Part shown: positions 1 to 9,622 of the stretch, in pieces
Layout: each line of letters begins with the position of its first letter
Numbering within the stretch: the stretch's first letter is position 1
NCBI GenBank assembly: GCA_026707545.1
Contig: JAPOWR010000005.1
Location: 186,001 to 250,000 of the forward strand
Length of the DNA stretch: 64,000 nt
From: Acidobacteriota bacterium
Lineage (GTDB): Bacteria > Acidobacteriota > Thermoanaerobaculia > Multivoradales > Multivoraceae
Direction: 5' to 3'
The notes under the pieces: model-generated
What the model was told of the DNA's origin: nothing
The model's input: the letters and a program-made list of their open reading frames with translations, nothing else
The model's database searches: none
Made by a program: the position numbers and the translations under genes

Positions 1-1
1 A

Positions 2-1810
2 CGGTTCGAGCTCCCCCGGAGCCTGGTCCTCGCAGCGCTCGTACTTGCAGGCGCGGCACCGGCCCCAGCCCAGCAGGACGAACCGGCCGTCTTCTCGGAT
101 GTGATCGACGTCCGGGTCGTCAACGCCGAGATCGTCGTCACCGACCGGGACGGGAACCGGGTCCACGGTCTGGCGGCCTCGGACTTCGAACTCCTCGTCG
201 ACGGCGAGCCGATGCCGATCAGCTACTTCACCGAGATCGCGGAGGGGTTCGCGCAGGGGGCGACGCCAGGCGCCGTGGCCGGAGTGCCGGACCTCGCCCC
301 GTACGCGCCGGTCGGCACGAACTTCCTCATCTTCATCGACGACTTCTTCTCGATCGAACGCGACCGGAACCGCGTGCTCGACAGCCTGGAAGAGGACCTG
401 CTGCAACTCGGCCCGGTGGATCGCGTGGCCGCGGTCGCGTTCGATGGCGACGGCCTGGAGGTGCTGACCGCGTGGACGAACGACTCGAGCGTGATGGAGC
501 AGGCGCTCGATCGCGCGCGCGGGCGGAGCGCCTACGGCCTGGAGCGGCTGAGCGAACTGAAGATGAGCGAAGCGGACCGGGAGACCCAGGCGATCTTCGA
601 GGCGGCCGCCGATCAGGCCTTCGCCCCGGACCAGCGGGAGGCCGGAGAACTCGACATGATCGAAATGGAAGCCCAGGAGGGTGGGATCGGGGCCGGGCAG
701 GCCGCGCGGGCTCAGTCCTTTGCCGGGGACGACGAGGCCGCGCTGAAGGACCTGGTGGGCACGTCTCTCTCCGCTCAGGAACTCCGCTACGCCCGGAGGC
801 TGGAAGACCAGTTGGAGCTCTCCGTGCTGGCGGCCATGGCGACGATGCGCAGCCTGTCCAACCAGCCCGGCCGCAAGGTGATGCTGCTGCTCGCGGGCGG
901 CTGGCCGAGATCGGCGGCGCTCTTCACCGTGGCGGGCAAGGGGGACACGAGCAGCTTCGCCACCTCGGCCGACGGTTCGCTGATGAGCGAGGACGAGCTC
1001 TACGGACCCCTGGTAGCGGCCGCGAACCTGATCGGCTACGCGCTCTACCCCGTGGACCTGCCGGGCGTGAGCGCGAGCTTCTCGGGCGACGCGTCACGCG
1101 CGTTCGGTCCCGACGCCCAGCCCGACGACACCCGCGCCGGCCCCGGTTCACTGGAGCGCGAGGACATGCTCCACAGCACCCTGGATCTGCTGGCCGACTC
1201 GACCGGCGGCGTATCGATGCTCAACGCCGACCGTGACCAGGCGCTCGCGGCAGCGGTCGAGGACACCCGCTCCTACTACTGGATCGGCTTCGAGCCGACG
1301 CGCCGCGAAGACGAGGCCTTCCACGACATCGAGGTGCGTGTGACCGGCCGGGAGGACCTCCGCGTGCGCACGCGCGAGGGCTACGTCGACATGTCGCGCG
1401 ACAGCGAAGTGTCGATGACGGTCGAAGCCGCGATGCGCTTCGGCATCCCCCCGGACACCCGTCCGCTCGAGGTGCACTTCTCCGATCCGGTCCGCGCCGG
1501 CCGCCGGAAGATGTCGATGGCCGTCGAAGTGGTCATTCCGCTCGACCACGTCGAGCTGATGCCCGTGGCCGGCGGCTGGCGGAACGAGCTGGAGGTCCGG
1601 GTCACGGCGATGGACCTGGACGGCAACCGGTCCGAGATGTCGAGGGAGCGGATCCTGATCGCCGGCCCCACGAAGCCGCAGCCGGGCCAGGTCTTCTACT
1701 ACGAGACCGATTTGGTGTTCCGGCGCCGCGACCACACCTGGGTGATCGCGGTCTTCGATCCGTTGACGGGGATGGTCCTGACGTCCAGGGGAGAGGTGGC
1801 TCGGAGGTAG
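2..1810 (+). CDS. VWFA-related domain exported protein, 5' end cut by window
   Basis: The reading frame is open from base 2, so the true start lies before the window. The first visible residues form the end of a signal peptide (alternating Leu/Ala, then APAPAQQ), followed by VFSDVIDVRVVNAEIVVTD, the usual opening of Acidobacterial VWFA-related proteins (TIGR03436 type). The metal-site motif is degenerate, IDDFFS instead of DxSxS. A SYYWIGFEP segment, typical of these proteins, occurs around base 1275. It ends with TAG at 1808-1810. The next gene is a close full-length paralogue, so this is a tandem duplication with a repeat cluster between the copies. The substrate is unknown; a periplasmic or surface role is inferred from the signal peptide. 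Confidence 0.82.
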   Translation, partial: RFELPRSLVLAALVLAGAAPAPAQQDEPAVFSDVIDVRVVNAEIVVTDRDGNRVHGLAASDFELLVDGEPMPISYFTEIAEGFAQGATPGAVAGVPDLAPYAPVGTNFLIFIDDFFSIERDRNRVLDSLEEDLLQLGPVDRVAAVAFDGDGLEVLTAWTNDSSVMEQALDRARGRSAYGLERLSELKMSEADRETQAIFEAAADQAFAPDQREAGELDMIEMEAQEGGIGAGQAARAQSFAGDDEAALKDLVGTSLSAQELRYARRLEDQLELSVLAAMATMRSLSNQPGRKVMLLLAGGWPRSAALFTVAGKGDTSSFATSADGSLMSEDELYGPLVAAANLIGYALYPVDLPGVSASFSGDASRAFGPDAQPDDTRAGPGSLEREDMLHSTLDLLADSTGGVSMLNADRDQALAAAVEDTRSYYWIGFEPTRREDEAFHDIEVRVTGREDLRVRTREGYVDMSRDSEVSMTVEAAMRFGIPPDTRPLEVHFSDPVRAGRRKMSMAVEVVIPLDHVELMPVAGGWRNELEVRVTAMDLDGNRSEMSRERILIAGPTKPQPGQVFYYETDLVFRRRDHTWVIAVFDPLTGMVLTSRGEVARR

Positions 1811-1833
1811 GGGTCGTCGGCCGTTGGGAGTAG

Positions 1834-2195
1834 CAAGGTCGCCGGCCGGAGGCCGGCGGCTGTGCTTCTGGGGCTGCGCCGCTCGGCGGCTCCGCCCCGA
1901 GCGGACCAGAAGGTCCGCGCACCCAGAGCACGGCCTTGCCCGGTGGGAGACTCTTTACTGCAAGTCCATTGCTCGCAGTGACGCCATGTCATCCGCATGT
2001 AGAGAACCTCGCCCCACCGGTGCGGTTCTCTGGGTGCGCGGACCTTCTGGTCCGCTCGCCGCTGCGGGCACAATCCAACTGCAGCAGGGAATCCCGCAGA
2101 ACCCCGCGACCGTTCTCTGGGTGCGCGGACCTTCTGGTCCGCTTGCCGCCGGAGGCGGCCAGAAACACGCGCCGGCCGGAGGCCGGCTCCGCTGC
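1834..2195. repeat. Palindromic repeat cluster 1 (three cores)
   Basis: Three copies of the 18-bp palindrome GCGGACC(AGA/TTC)...GGTCCGC sit at 1901-1918, 2038-2055 and 2125-2142, the first in one orientation and the others inverted. Around them are smaller hairpins (GCCGGCC..GGCCGGC), the word GCGCACCCAGAG, the word CTACATGCGGATGACAT (here inverted) and CAACTGCAGCAGGG. The cluster fills most of the gap between the two VWFA genes. No protein-like sequence is seen in it. Confidence 0.9.
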
Positions 2196-2250
2196 CATCC
2201 GATAATCTCCTAACCCCTCAGCCACCCGACCGAGGCAGGAAGACGAACCC

Positions 2251-3999
2251 ATGACCAAGCCGCGACGACCCCTCCACCTGCCCCGGATCCTCGCCGCTCT
2301 GATCCTCCTCGCGGCCGTGGCCGCCACCGCCGCACCAGCGCTCGCCCAGCAGGACGACCTCCCGGCCGTCTTCTCCGAGGTGATCGACGTCCGGGTCGTC
2401 AACATCGAGGTCGTCGTCACGGACAGGCAGGGCAACCGGATCCATGGTCTGAAGGCGTCGGACTTCGAGCTCCTGGTCGACGGCGAGCCGGTGCCGATCA
2501 GCTACTTCACGGAGATCGAGGAGGGCCTGGCCCAGGAGACCGAAGGTAGCGACGTCGCGGCCGTGCCGGACCTGGACGCCAACGAGCCGGTGGGCACGAG
2601 CTTCCTCCTCTTCATCGACGACTTCTTCTCGATCGCGCGCGACCGCAACCGGGTGCTCGACCGCCTGGAGAAGGACCTCGCGCAGCTCGGTCCCGCCGAC
2701 CGGGTGGCGGCCGTCTCCTTCGACGGCAAGGCGGTCACCATGCTGACCTCCTGGACCAACTCGCCGAGCCAGTTGGCGGACGCGCTGCAGCGGGCCCGCC
2801 GCCGCCGGGCCCACGGCCTGATGCGCATGGGCGAGCTGCGCACGAACGACCAGGAGCGCATGGACCGGGCGAACCTCAGCGCCCTCGCGGACCGCTTCGC
2901 CGAGGACGGCGGCGTCGACCTGCCCGAGGACGTGCTCCGCGGCAACCTGCGCGGCACGGAGCTGCGCTACGCGACGAACCTGGAGAACCAGTTGGAGCGC
3001 TCCGTGCTGGCGGCGGTCGCCACCCTGCGCAGCTTCGCCAACCGCCCGGGCCGCAAGGTGATGCTCCTGCTCGCCGGCGGCTGGCCGGAGTCGCCGGCCC
3101 TCTACACGATCGCCGACCGCATGCAGGGCCTGCAGGGCATCGGCGCGGCCGCGGACACCCGGATGATGAGCCAGGACGACCTCTACGGTCCGCTCGTCTC
3201 CGCCGCGAACCTGATCGGCTACACCCTCTACCCGGTCGACGTACCGGGGTTCCGGCCCGAGTTCGCGCTGGACGCGTCCGTGGGGTTCGACGCCAACTCG
3301 CCGACCGACCCGTCCCAGGGCGCCCTCGGCGGCATGATGCAGGAACGGGAGATGATGCAGCACTACACGCTCGAGCTGCTGGCCCGCTCCACGGGCGGCG
3401 TGCCGATGATCAACTCCCAGCGCGACACGGCCCTGGCGGAAGCCGTGGCGGACACCCGCTCCTACTACTGGCTCGGCTTCGAGCCCCAGCGCCGCGAGGA
3501 CGACGCGGTCCACGACGTCGACGTGCGGCTGGTCGGCTATCCCGACTACCGGGTGCGCTCCCGCGAGGGCTACGTCGACATGTCGCGCGGCTCCGAAGTC
3601 ACGATGATGGTCGAGGGTGCGCTGCTCTTCGGCAATCCGCCCAGCGCGAAGCCGCTCGGCGTGCGCTTCGGCAGGCCGCAGCGCGCGGGATTCGGCAAGA
3701 TCATGGTGCCCGTCCGCGTCGCGATCCCGCTGGACGAGGTCACCCTGCTGCCCGTCGCCGGCGTCTGGCAGAACGAACTGGAGTTCCGCGTCACCGTGAT
3801 GGACCGGAACGGCAACCGCTCCGAGACCCCGGTGGAGAAGATCCGCATCGCCGGCAACCAGCAGCCCCAGCCGGGCCAGTACTTCACCTTCGAGACCGGA
3901 CTCGAACTGCGCCGCCGCGAGCACACCTTCGTTATCGCCGTTTACGACCCGCTGACTGGAACGATCCTGTCCTCCAGCGGCGACATCGGGCCGCGGTAG
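2251..3999 (+). CDS. VWFA-related domain exported protein
   Basis: 582 residues. It starts at ATG 2251, preceded by an AGGAAGA-like ribosome site. Residues 1-33 are a signal peptide (RPLHLPR, a hydrophobic core, then APALAQQ). The VWFA-related region begins near residue 41 (VFSEVIDVRVVNIEVVVTD). The first metal-site motif reads FIDDFFS at 121-127, lacking the canonical first Ser. SYYWLGFEP lies near residue 405, followed by a C-terminal beta-rich region. It is a paralogue of the truncated upstream gene along its full length. Domains of this kind are common in Acidobacteriota secreted proteins; the ligand is unknown. Both flanks are repeat clusters, so it may be transcribed alone. Confidence 0.85.
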   Translation: MTKPRRPLHLPRILAALILLAAVAATAAPALAQQDDLPAVFSEVIDVRVVNIEVVVTDRQGNRIHGLKASDFELLVDGEPVPISYFTEIEEGLAQETEGSDVAAVPDLDANEPVGTSFLLFIDDFFSIARDRNRVLDRLEKDLAQLGPADRVAAVSFDGKAVTMLTSWTNSPSQLADALQRARRRRAHGLMRMGELRTNDQERMDRANLSALADRFAEDGGVDLPEDVLRGNLRGTELRYATNLENQLERSVLAAVATLRSFANRPGRKVMLLLAGGWPESPALYTIADRMQGLQGIGAAADTRMMSQDDLYGPLVSAANLIGYTLYPVDVPGFRPEFALDASVGFDANSPTDPSQGALGGMMQEREMMQHYTLELLARSTGGVPMINSQRDTALAEAVADTRSYYWLGFEPQRREDDAVHDVDVRLVGYPDYRVRSREGYVDMSRGSEVTMMVEGALLFGNPPSAKPLGVRFGRPQRAGFGKIMVPVRVAIPLDEVTLLPVAGVWQNELEFRVTVMDRNGNRSETPVEKIRIAGNQQPQPGQYFTFETGLELRRREHTFVIAVYDPLTGTILSSSGDIGPR

Positions 4000-4015
4000 G
4001 GGGGTGCTGCGGCGG

Positions 4016-4265
4016 TGGTTGCGGTCGCCGCTTCGCGGCGGCGTGTTTCTGGCCGCCTTCGGCGGCGAGCGGACCAGAAGGTCCGCGCACCCAGAGAGCC
4101 GCCCCGGTGTGGCCCGCTTCTCTACATGCGGATGACATGACGCCGCTGCGGGCCAAACCAACTGCAGCAGGGCATCTCGCTGAACCCGACGACCGTTCTC
4201 TGGGTGCGCGGACCTTCTGGTCCGCTTCCGAGGAACACAGCCGCCGGCCGCAGGCCGGCGACCTT
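4016..4265. repeat. Palindromic repeat cluster 2 (two cores)
   Basis: Two inverted cores at 4069-4086 and 4208-4225 are separated by CTACATGCGGATGACATGACGC and CAACTGCAGCAGGG (conserved words shared with the other clusters). Outer hairpins are GCCGCTTCGCGGCG on the left and GCCGGCCGCAGGCCGGC on the right. The pair is a compound element of about 250 bp, like a bacterial interspersed mosaic element. It ends about 30 bases before the S9 peptidase start and so occupies that gene's promoter region. Confidence 0.9.
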
Positions 4266-4293
4266 GCTCTACTGCTCGCGCTACAGTCCGCGC

Positions 4294-6394
4294 GTGCCCG
4301 CAGACCCCACCCCCTACGGCGCCTGGCCGTCGCCTATCTCCGCCCAGGACGTCGCCGAAGGCGCACGCCGCATCGACGACATCGCCGCGGCCGGTGATTG
4401 CATCTGCTGGATCGAGCGGCGCCCGGACGAAGGCGGCCGCAACGTGCTCGTACGCCGCCGCCCCGACGGCGCCACCGACACCCTGACGCCATCCGGCTAC
4501 GACGTCCGCAGCCGCGTCCACGAGTACGGCGGCGGCGCCTTCTGCCTGATCGGCGAAGCGCACGCCTTCGTCAACTTCAAGGACCAGCGCGTCTACCTCG
4601 CGGCCAGCGGCCCGCCGACCGCCCTCACCCCGCCCGACGGCGCCCACTACGCCGACCTCGTCTTCGACCCGCACCGCAACCGCCTGATCGCCGTCCAGGA
4701 ACGCCCCAACCCCGCGGGCGGCGAACCGATCGCCGCCTTGGTGACGATCCCCCTGCCGCCGACCGCATCCGAACCGCCCACCGACCCGCCGCCCTCCGAC
4801 CCGCCGCCGCCGATCGAGCTCGTCTCCGGCGCGGACTTCTACAGCAGCCCCCGGCTCTCGCCCGACGGCATGCAGCTCGCCTGGCTGAGCTGGAACCACC
4901 CCGACATGCCCTGGGACGCCACCGAACTCCGCCTCGCCGACCTCGACGACCGCGGCCTGCCGACCGCCCCCCGCCTCATCGCCGGCGGCGACCCCGCCTC
5001 CCCCGAAGCCGTCCAGCAACCGAGCTTCGACCCCCAGGGCCGCCTCACCTTCGTCTCCGACCGCACCGGCTGGTGGAACCTCTACCGCCTCGAAGACACC
5101 AGGTCGGTCGCAGTAGAGAAGCCCGCCGACACCGACGCCCGTTCTCTGGGTGCGCGGACCTTCTGGTCCGCATCAAGCGCGACGCCGCGAAGCGGCGAGC
5201 CCGAATCGCCCCTCGTTACCGCCCTATATCCCCACGACGCCGACTTCGGCATTCCCCCCTGGCTCTTCACCATGTCCACCTACGCACACAGACTCCGGCA
5301 TCGTCGCCGCCTGCTGCGAACAGGGCGTCTGGAACCTCCTCCTCATCCCCTCCGCCGGCGACCCCACACCCATCCCAACCCCCTACACCTCCATCACCTG
5401 GCTCCGCCCCGCCGCCCCCGACACCGCCATCTTCCTGGCCGCCGCCCCCGACCGCCACGCCGAACTCGTCCGCCTCCACCTCCCCTCCGCCACCGCCGCC
5501 CCAGCCACCCCGCAACTAGACATCCTCACCACCACCGGCCCACTCCCCGATCCCCGCTACCTCTCCACCGGCCAGCCGATCGACTTCCCCTCCGCCGACG
5601 GCCGCCGCGCCTACGCGTTCTTCTACCCGCCGAAGAACGACGACGCCCTCCCTCCGGCCGGCGCCAGACCGCCCCTGATCGTCAAGAGCCACGGCGGCCC
5701 GACCTCCGCCGCCGAGCACGTCTACGACCCGGGCGTGCAGTACTGGACCTCGCGCGGCTTCGCCGTCGTCGACGTGAACTACGGCGGCAGCACCGGCCAT
5801 GGCCGCGCCTACCGCGAGTCCCTGCGCGGCCGCTGGGGAATCGTCGACGTCGAGGACTGCGCCGCCGCCGCCGAGGCGCTCGCCGACCGCGGCGAGGCCG
5901 ACGCCGCCAGACTCCTCATCCGCGGCGGCAGCGCCGGCGGCTATACCACCCTGGCCGCACTCGCCTTCAAGGACACCTTCGCCGCCGGCGCCAGCCACTA
6001 CGGCGTCGCCGACCTGGCCGCCCTGGCTCGCGACACGCACAAGTTCGAGTCTCGCTACCTCGACCGCCTGGTCGGCCCCTACCCGGAGCGCGCCGACCTC
6101 TACCGCGAGCGCTCGCCGCTGTCCGCCCGCGACGGCTTCTCCTGCCCGGTCGTCTTCTTCCAGGGCGACGAAGACCGCATCGTGCCCCCGAATCAGGCCG
6201 AGGCGATGGTCGAGGCGCTGCGCGCCAGGGGCCTCCCGGTCGCCTACCTCCTCTTCGAGGGCGAACAGCACGGCTTCCGCCGCACCGGGAACATCGTCCG
6301 TGCCCTGGAGGCGGAACTCAGCTTCTACGGCCAGGTCCTCGGCTTCGAGCCGGCCGGCGGCATCGAGCCGGTCACCCTTCTCGGCCCCGCATAG
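4294..6394 (+). pseudogene. S9 family peptidase (dipeptidyl/acylaminoacyl peptidase type), repeat-invaded and frameshifted
   Basis: The likely start is GTG 4294, giving VPADPTPYGAWPSPISAQ, which matches the typical S9 opening. An N-terminal beta-propeller region (FVSDRTGWWNLYRL near 5060) is followed by an alpha/beta-hydrolase domain. The catalytic triad is visible: Ser in GGSAGG (near 5930), Asp in GDEDRIVPP (near 6170) and His in EGEQHGF (near 6268). Two lesions split it. A copy of the palindromic repeat is inserted in frame at about 5113-5203. At 5281-5291 the frame then changes by one base: the first frame reads MSTYA, and TDSGIVAACCEQ continues in the next frame. The catalytic half is intact, so the frameshift may be a sequencing error; otherwise the gene is inactive. 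A second protein could begin downstream. Confidence 0.82.
5113..5203. repeat. Palindromic repeat copy inside the S9 peptidase gene
   Basis: The core palindrome is at 5154-5171 within a segment running from GTAGAGAAGC to GAAGCGGCGAGCCCG. It matches the repeat at about 35434-35523 almost base for base, including the unusual tail CATCAAGCGCGA.GCCGCGAAGCGGCGAGCCCG. The peptidase frame stays open through it, adding about 30 residues. Confidence 0.88.
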
Positions 6395-6430
6395 GCTCGC
6401 TCTGAGTAGGCGGGATTCCGAACGACGCCG

Positions 6431-7561
6431 ATGGCCACCAAAACGCGTTCATCTCTGCATCTTCCAAGCCTGAAGATCACGGGGTTTCGCGGGTTCGACC
6501 GCTTGACGATTCCGCGCTTGGGGCGCGTGACGTTGCTTGCAGGGCGGAATCGCGTCGGCAAGACGACGGTGCTGGATGCCGTTCGGATCTTTGCGGCGCG
6601 CGGTCGGCCGAGTGTTCTAGCGGATCTCCTCCAGGAGCGAGAGGAACTCGCCGCCGGTCTGGACAAGGACCAAGGGGCGTTGGCGGTCCCGGACGTAGCG
6701 GCTCTCTTCCATGGGCGGGGCGAGGCCCCCAACAACGGCATCGCCATCGGACCGGGACCGGGTCAGGACGCCCTCAGGCTGGCACGTTCGCTGCGCGACG
6801 AGTGGACCGACAAGCAGAAGCGATTCAACATGAACGTAGAGGCACTGAAGGTCGAGTACGCCGATTGGACGGACTTCGTGTCGTGGTCACTGGCGGGGGA
6901 CACGTCCTCCATGTCGTCCCCACTGCTGCCTCTGCTGTCCGGGCGAGGACGCTTCGACGAGACCGGCTGGCCTGAGCGGGTCAAATGCGAATCACTCGGT
7001 CCAGGTCTTCCGGACAACAACCACTTGGCCGTTCTATGGCGGCTCATCCACCTGACCGATGACGAGGACTTGCTGGTACAGGTTCTCGGTCGGCATCTCG
7101 GCGAGGAGATACAGCGGATCGGCGTCGTCAACGATCTGGGTGGCTCGCCGGGCTCGCTATCCAAGAACGGGGTCATGGTCAAGCTCAAGGGGCACAGTCG
7201 TCCGGTGCCTCTGAGGAGTTTCGGTGACGGCGCCGTGCGGTTGTTCGGCGTCGCTCTGGAGCTGACCTACTGCCGCAGCGGCCTCCTACTGCTCGACGAA
7301 GCCGAGAACGGTCTCCACCACACCGTTCACACGGACTTCTGGAGGATGGTTCTTCAGGCCGCCCACGAAGGTGAGGTGCAGGTCTTGGCGACAACCCATA
7401 GCTGGGATTGCATCGTGGGCTTTGCGCGAGCCGCAACCGAGTGTGCCGACACCGACGGCGTTCTGGTTCGGCTGGAAGCCGGCGCCGAGGGGTGTCGAGC
7501 CGTCGTCTACTCCAAAGAAGAGCTCGAGATCGCGGCCGAACAGAGAATCGAAGTCCGGTAG
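6431..7561 (+). CDS. AAA family ATPase (RecF/OLD-like ATP-binding protein)
   Basis: 376 residues from ATG 6431. The N-terminus LKITGFRGFDRLTIPRLG is typical of AAA_15/AAA_21 proteins. Walker A is GRNRVGKTT at 38-46, Walker B is LLLLDEAENG near 284, and the ATTHS sensor-like motif is near 320. The region between is short, so a long coiled coil as in SMC proteins is unlikely. Such ATPases often pair with a TOPRIM or nuclease partner, but none follows here; the next gene is about 150 bases on and encodes a small membrane protein. Function beyond ATP binding cannot be given. A role in defence or DNA repair is possible but unsupported by the neighbours. Confidence 0.85.
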   Translation: MATKTRSSLHLPSLKITGFRGFDRLTIPRLGRVTLLAGRNRVGKTTVLDAVRIFAARGRPSVLADLLQEREELAAGLDKDQGALAVPDVAALFHGRGEAPNNGIAIGPGPGQDALRLARSLRDEWTDKQKRFNMNVEALKVEYADWTDFVSWSLAGDTSSMSSPLLPLLSGRGRFDETGWPERVKCESLGPGLPDNNHLAVLWRLIHLTDDEDLLVQVLGRHLGEEIQRIGVVNDLGGSPGSLSKNGVMVKLKGHSRPVPLRSFGDGAVRLFGVALELTYCRSGLLLLDEAENGLHHTVHTDFWRMVLQAAHEGEVQVLATTHSWDCIVGFARAATECADTDGVLVRLEAGAEGCRAVVYSKEELEIAAEQRIEVR

Positions 7562-7709
7562 GAGGAGTGAGCCGCCGACCTTCGACCGGCGCGGTACCGC
7601 GGCCTGAAGGGCTTGATTAGGATACGGGCGTCCGCGGTCGTTCGGCCGGGAGTCCGACGAGCGCGGGATGCCGACATTCTGACCGCCCTCAAGGACGAGG
7701 AGCCTTTAC

Positions 7710-7922
7710 ATGAAGGACACTCTTTACGCCTTTCTCTTGGCCGTGGTCGTCTTGACAGCCGTCGCCATCTTGGTAGTTGGCTCCGCGATGTTGCCTGACG
7801 CCTTCGCGGCGGGCCTGCTGCTCTGCCTCTCCCTCGCTGCCCTTACCTACGTATTCCGCACAGACGTCAAGAGGTGGCGCGAGAATCGAGAGAGCGACGC
7901 CGCGCCCAGGAGAGTCCCATGA
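7710..7922 (+). CDS. Small membrane protein, two transmembrane segments
   Basis: 70 residues from ATG 7710, with a good ribosome site (AAGGACGAGGAG). Two hydrophobic stretches, about residues 5-26 and 29-47 (AFLLAVVVLTAVAILVV and AGLLLCLSLAALTYV), are followed by a basic tail KRWRENRES. Its stop overlaps the start of the SCP2 gene (ATGA), so the two are probably translationally coupled. No family recognised. Confidence 0.65.
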   Translation: MKDTLYAFLLAVVVLTAVAILVVGSAMLPDAFAAGLLLCLSLAALTYVFRTDVKRWRENRESDAAPRRVP

Positions 7923-8254
7923 CCGATACCGCCGCCGCCGTGAGAGAGATCATCACGAACATGCCAAGCCGCCTCGACCCGGACGTCGCCGCCGGCCTCG
8001 ACGCCACGATCCAGTTGGACCTTTTCGGCGAGGGCGGCGGCGTCTGGCATTGCACGATCAAGGACAGCGCCTGCACGGTCCACGACGGCGCCCACGACGC
8101 GCCGACGATGACGATCTCGATGGAAGCGGCCGACTACGTCGAGCTCATCGCCGGCCGGCTCAACGGCATGACCGCCTTCATGGGCGGCCGGTTGCGGATC
8201 TCGGGCGACATGGGGCTCGCGATGAAGATGGAGAGCCTGTTTCGTTCGGGTTAG
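7919..8254 (+). CDS. SCP2 sterol-binding domain protein
   Basis: 111 residues from ATG 7919, with CCAGGAGAG as ribosome site inside the preceding gene. The whole protein is one SCP2-type domain: an acidic helix, then IQLDLFGEGGGVWHCTIKD, TMTISMEAADYVELIAGRLNG and a final FMGGRLRISGDMGLAMKM. These domains bind lipids in a hydrophobic tunnel; bacterial single-domain versions have no firm substrate. The hopanoid genes elsewhere in the window make a lipid link tempting, but they are 40 kb away. A frame extension upstream to 7874 exists but would overlap the preceding gene without a ribosome site. Confidence 0.85.
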   Translation: MTDTAAAVREIITNMPSRLDPDVAAGLDATIQLDLFGEGGGVWHCTIKDSACTVHDGAHDAPTMTISMEAADYVELIAGRLNGMTAFMGGRLRISGDMGLAMKMESLFRSG

Positions 8255-8288
8255 GCTCCACGCGCCCCGCCTACCCCCAAGTCTCCAC

Positions 8289-9470
8289 TTGGCCGGCACG
8301 CGCAACATCGCACTCTGCTTCGACGGCACCTGGAACAGCGACGATCGGGCTTCGCCCACGAACGTTGTCAAGACCAGCCAGGCGCTCGTGCCCCAAACCG
8401 CGGCTGGCACGCCGCAGCTCCGCTACTACGACCGCGGCGTCGGCACCGGGCGCTTCGACCGGGTGCGGGGCGGCGTGGTGGGCCTGGGCCTTGCCCGCAA
8501 CGTGGAGCTGGCCTACGTCTGGCTCAGCGCGCACTACCGGCCCGGCGACCGGCTCTTCCTCTTCGGCTACAGCCGAGGTGCCTATACCGCCCGCAGCCTC
8601 GCCGGGCTGCTCGGCCTCTGCGGCGTGCCCGACCCGGAGCGCTGCGCCGACGCCGGCCTCGGCGTGGCCGACGTCGCCCACGCGGGCATGGCGATCTACC
8701 GCCTACGCCGAGGCGCCGAGCGCTCCGACCGGGCGGCCCGCCACGTCGAGACCTTCGCCGTGCCCCAGGCCGCCGCCGCCCTTGGCCGCGGGCCAGCCGC
8801 GCCGCGTCCTCCCTGCCAGGTCCACTTCGTCGGCGTCTGGGACACGGTCGGCGCCCTGGGCGTGCCGGTCACCTGGCTGAACTGGATCGGCGCCCGCCGC
8901 CACCGCTTCCACGACGTGCGGCTCGACCGCCACATCCGGCACGCCTGTCACGCGGTGGCGATCGACGAGGGCCGCCGCCCCTTCGCCCCCACCCTGTGGG
9001 CGAACCGGCCGGCGCCCGGCCAGCAGGTCGAGCAGCTCTGGTTCCCGGGCGTTCACAGCGACGTCGGCGGCGGCCGGCCGAACACCGGGCTCTCCGACCG
9101 CGCCCTGCTCTGGATGTGGGCCAGGGCCCACGCCGCCGGCCTCGCCCTAGCGCCCGACGCAGTCCGCGCCCGCATCGCGCCGGACGAACTCGGCCCCCAG
9201 GGCGACTCGATGTCCGTGCTCTACCGGCTCTGGGGCCGCCACGACCGGCCGGTCGGCGAGCTACGGGCCGACGGCCTGCCCCTGGTCACCGGCGAGAAGG
9301 TCCACTTCTCCGCGTTGCGTCGCCTCGAGGCCCCGGAGACCAGCGCCTACCGCGAGGGGACCGCCGCCCGTACCCTGCTTCCGGCCCTGGAGCGCGGCTC
9401 CGTCCGCGCGGCACCGTCCGCCCCAGGCGAGGTGGACCCCGACGACTTCCCCTGGCACGCTCCACCGTGA
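8289..9470 (+). CDS. DUF2235 domain protein (Tle1-like alpha/beta hydrolase)
   Basis: 393 residues from TTG 8289; no ATG or GTG fits the conserved start. The opening RNIALCFDGTWNSDD, then GVGTGRFDRVRGG and the nucleophile motif FGYSRGAYTARSLAG (Ser near residue 95) are diagnostic of DUF2235. WFPGVHSDVGGG carries the likely catalytic Asp. The family includes the type VI effector phospholipase Tle1, but many members are housekeeping hydrolases of unknown substrate. There is no signal peptide and no VgrG or immunity gene nearby, so an effector role is not supported. It follows the SCP2 gene by about 35 bases. Confidence 0.83.
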   Translation: MAGTRNIALCFDGTWNSDDRASPTNVVKTSQALVPQTAAGTPQLRYYDRGVGTGRFDRVRGGVVGLGLARNVELAYVWLSAHYRPGDRLFLFGYSRGAYTARSLAGLLGLCGVPDPERCADAGLGVADVAHAGMAIYRLRRGAERSDRAARHVETFAVPQAAAALGRGPAAPRPPCQVHFVGVWDTVGALGVPVTWLNWIGARRHRFHDVRLDRHIRHACHAVAIDEGRRPFAPTLWANRPAPGQQVEQLWFPGVHSDVGGGRPNTGLSDRALLWMWARAHAAGLALAPDAVRARIAPDELGPQGDSMSVLYRLWGRHDRPVGELRADGLPLVTGEKVHFSALRRLEAPETSAYREGTAARTLLPALERGSVRAAPSAPGEVDPDDFPWHAPP

Positions 9471-9475
9471 CCACT

Positions 9476-9527
9476 GGGCGCGCCGGCCTTCTGGCCGGCA
9501 CTTCGGGCGCCGCGTAGCGGCGTCCGC
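9476..9527. repeat. Variant palindromic repeat (GCCGGCCTTCTGGCCGGC type)
   Basis: The palindrome at 9482-9499 has the same design as the abundant core (TGGGYGCG before it, TTCT/AGAA centre) but GCCGGCC arms instead of GCGGACC. A second hairpin (GGGCGCCGCGTAGCGGCG) follows. The only similar copy is at 30497-30548. Confidence 0.7.
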
Positions 9528-9593
9528 ACTCTGGCTGTTCCGCCGCCCGTAACTCCAATCCCATCAATAATTTGACTTCCACACCCCCACCCC

Positions 9594-9622
9594 TTGACGA
9601 ATCCCCTCAAAGGCCCTATAGT
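9594..9622 (+). promoter_or_regulatory. Sigma-70 type promoter for the exported-paralogue genes
   Basis: TTGACG at 9594-9599 and TATAGT at 9617-9622 are spaced by 17 bases, a near-consensus pair. It lies about 365 bases before the start of the gene at 9987, in a non-coding stretch, and is one of the best promoter matches in the window. Confidence 0.65.

Noticed and set aside
2218..5019. 933-residue open frame on the minus strand
   Set aside because: It runs antisense over a VWFA gene, a repeat cluster and the S9 gene, and has the Val/Gly/Arg/His-rich composition of a shadow frame in GC-rich DNA.
8289..9470. Type VI secretion effector
   Set aside because: DUF2235 includes Tle1 effectors, but there is no VgrG, PAAR or immunity gene nearby.
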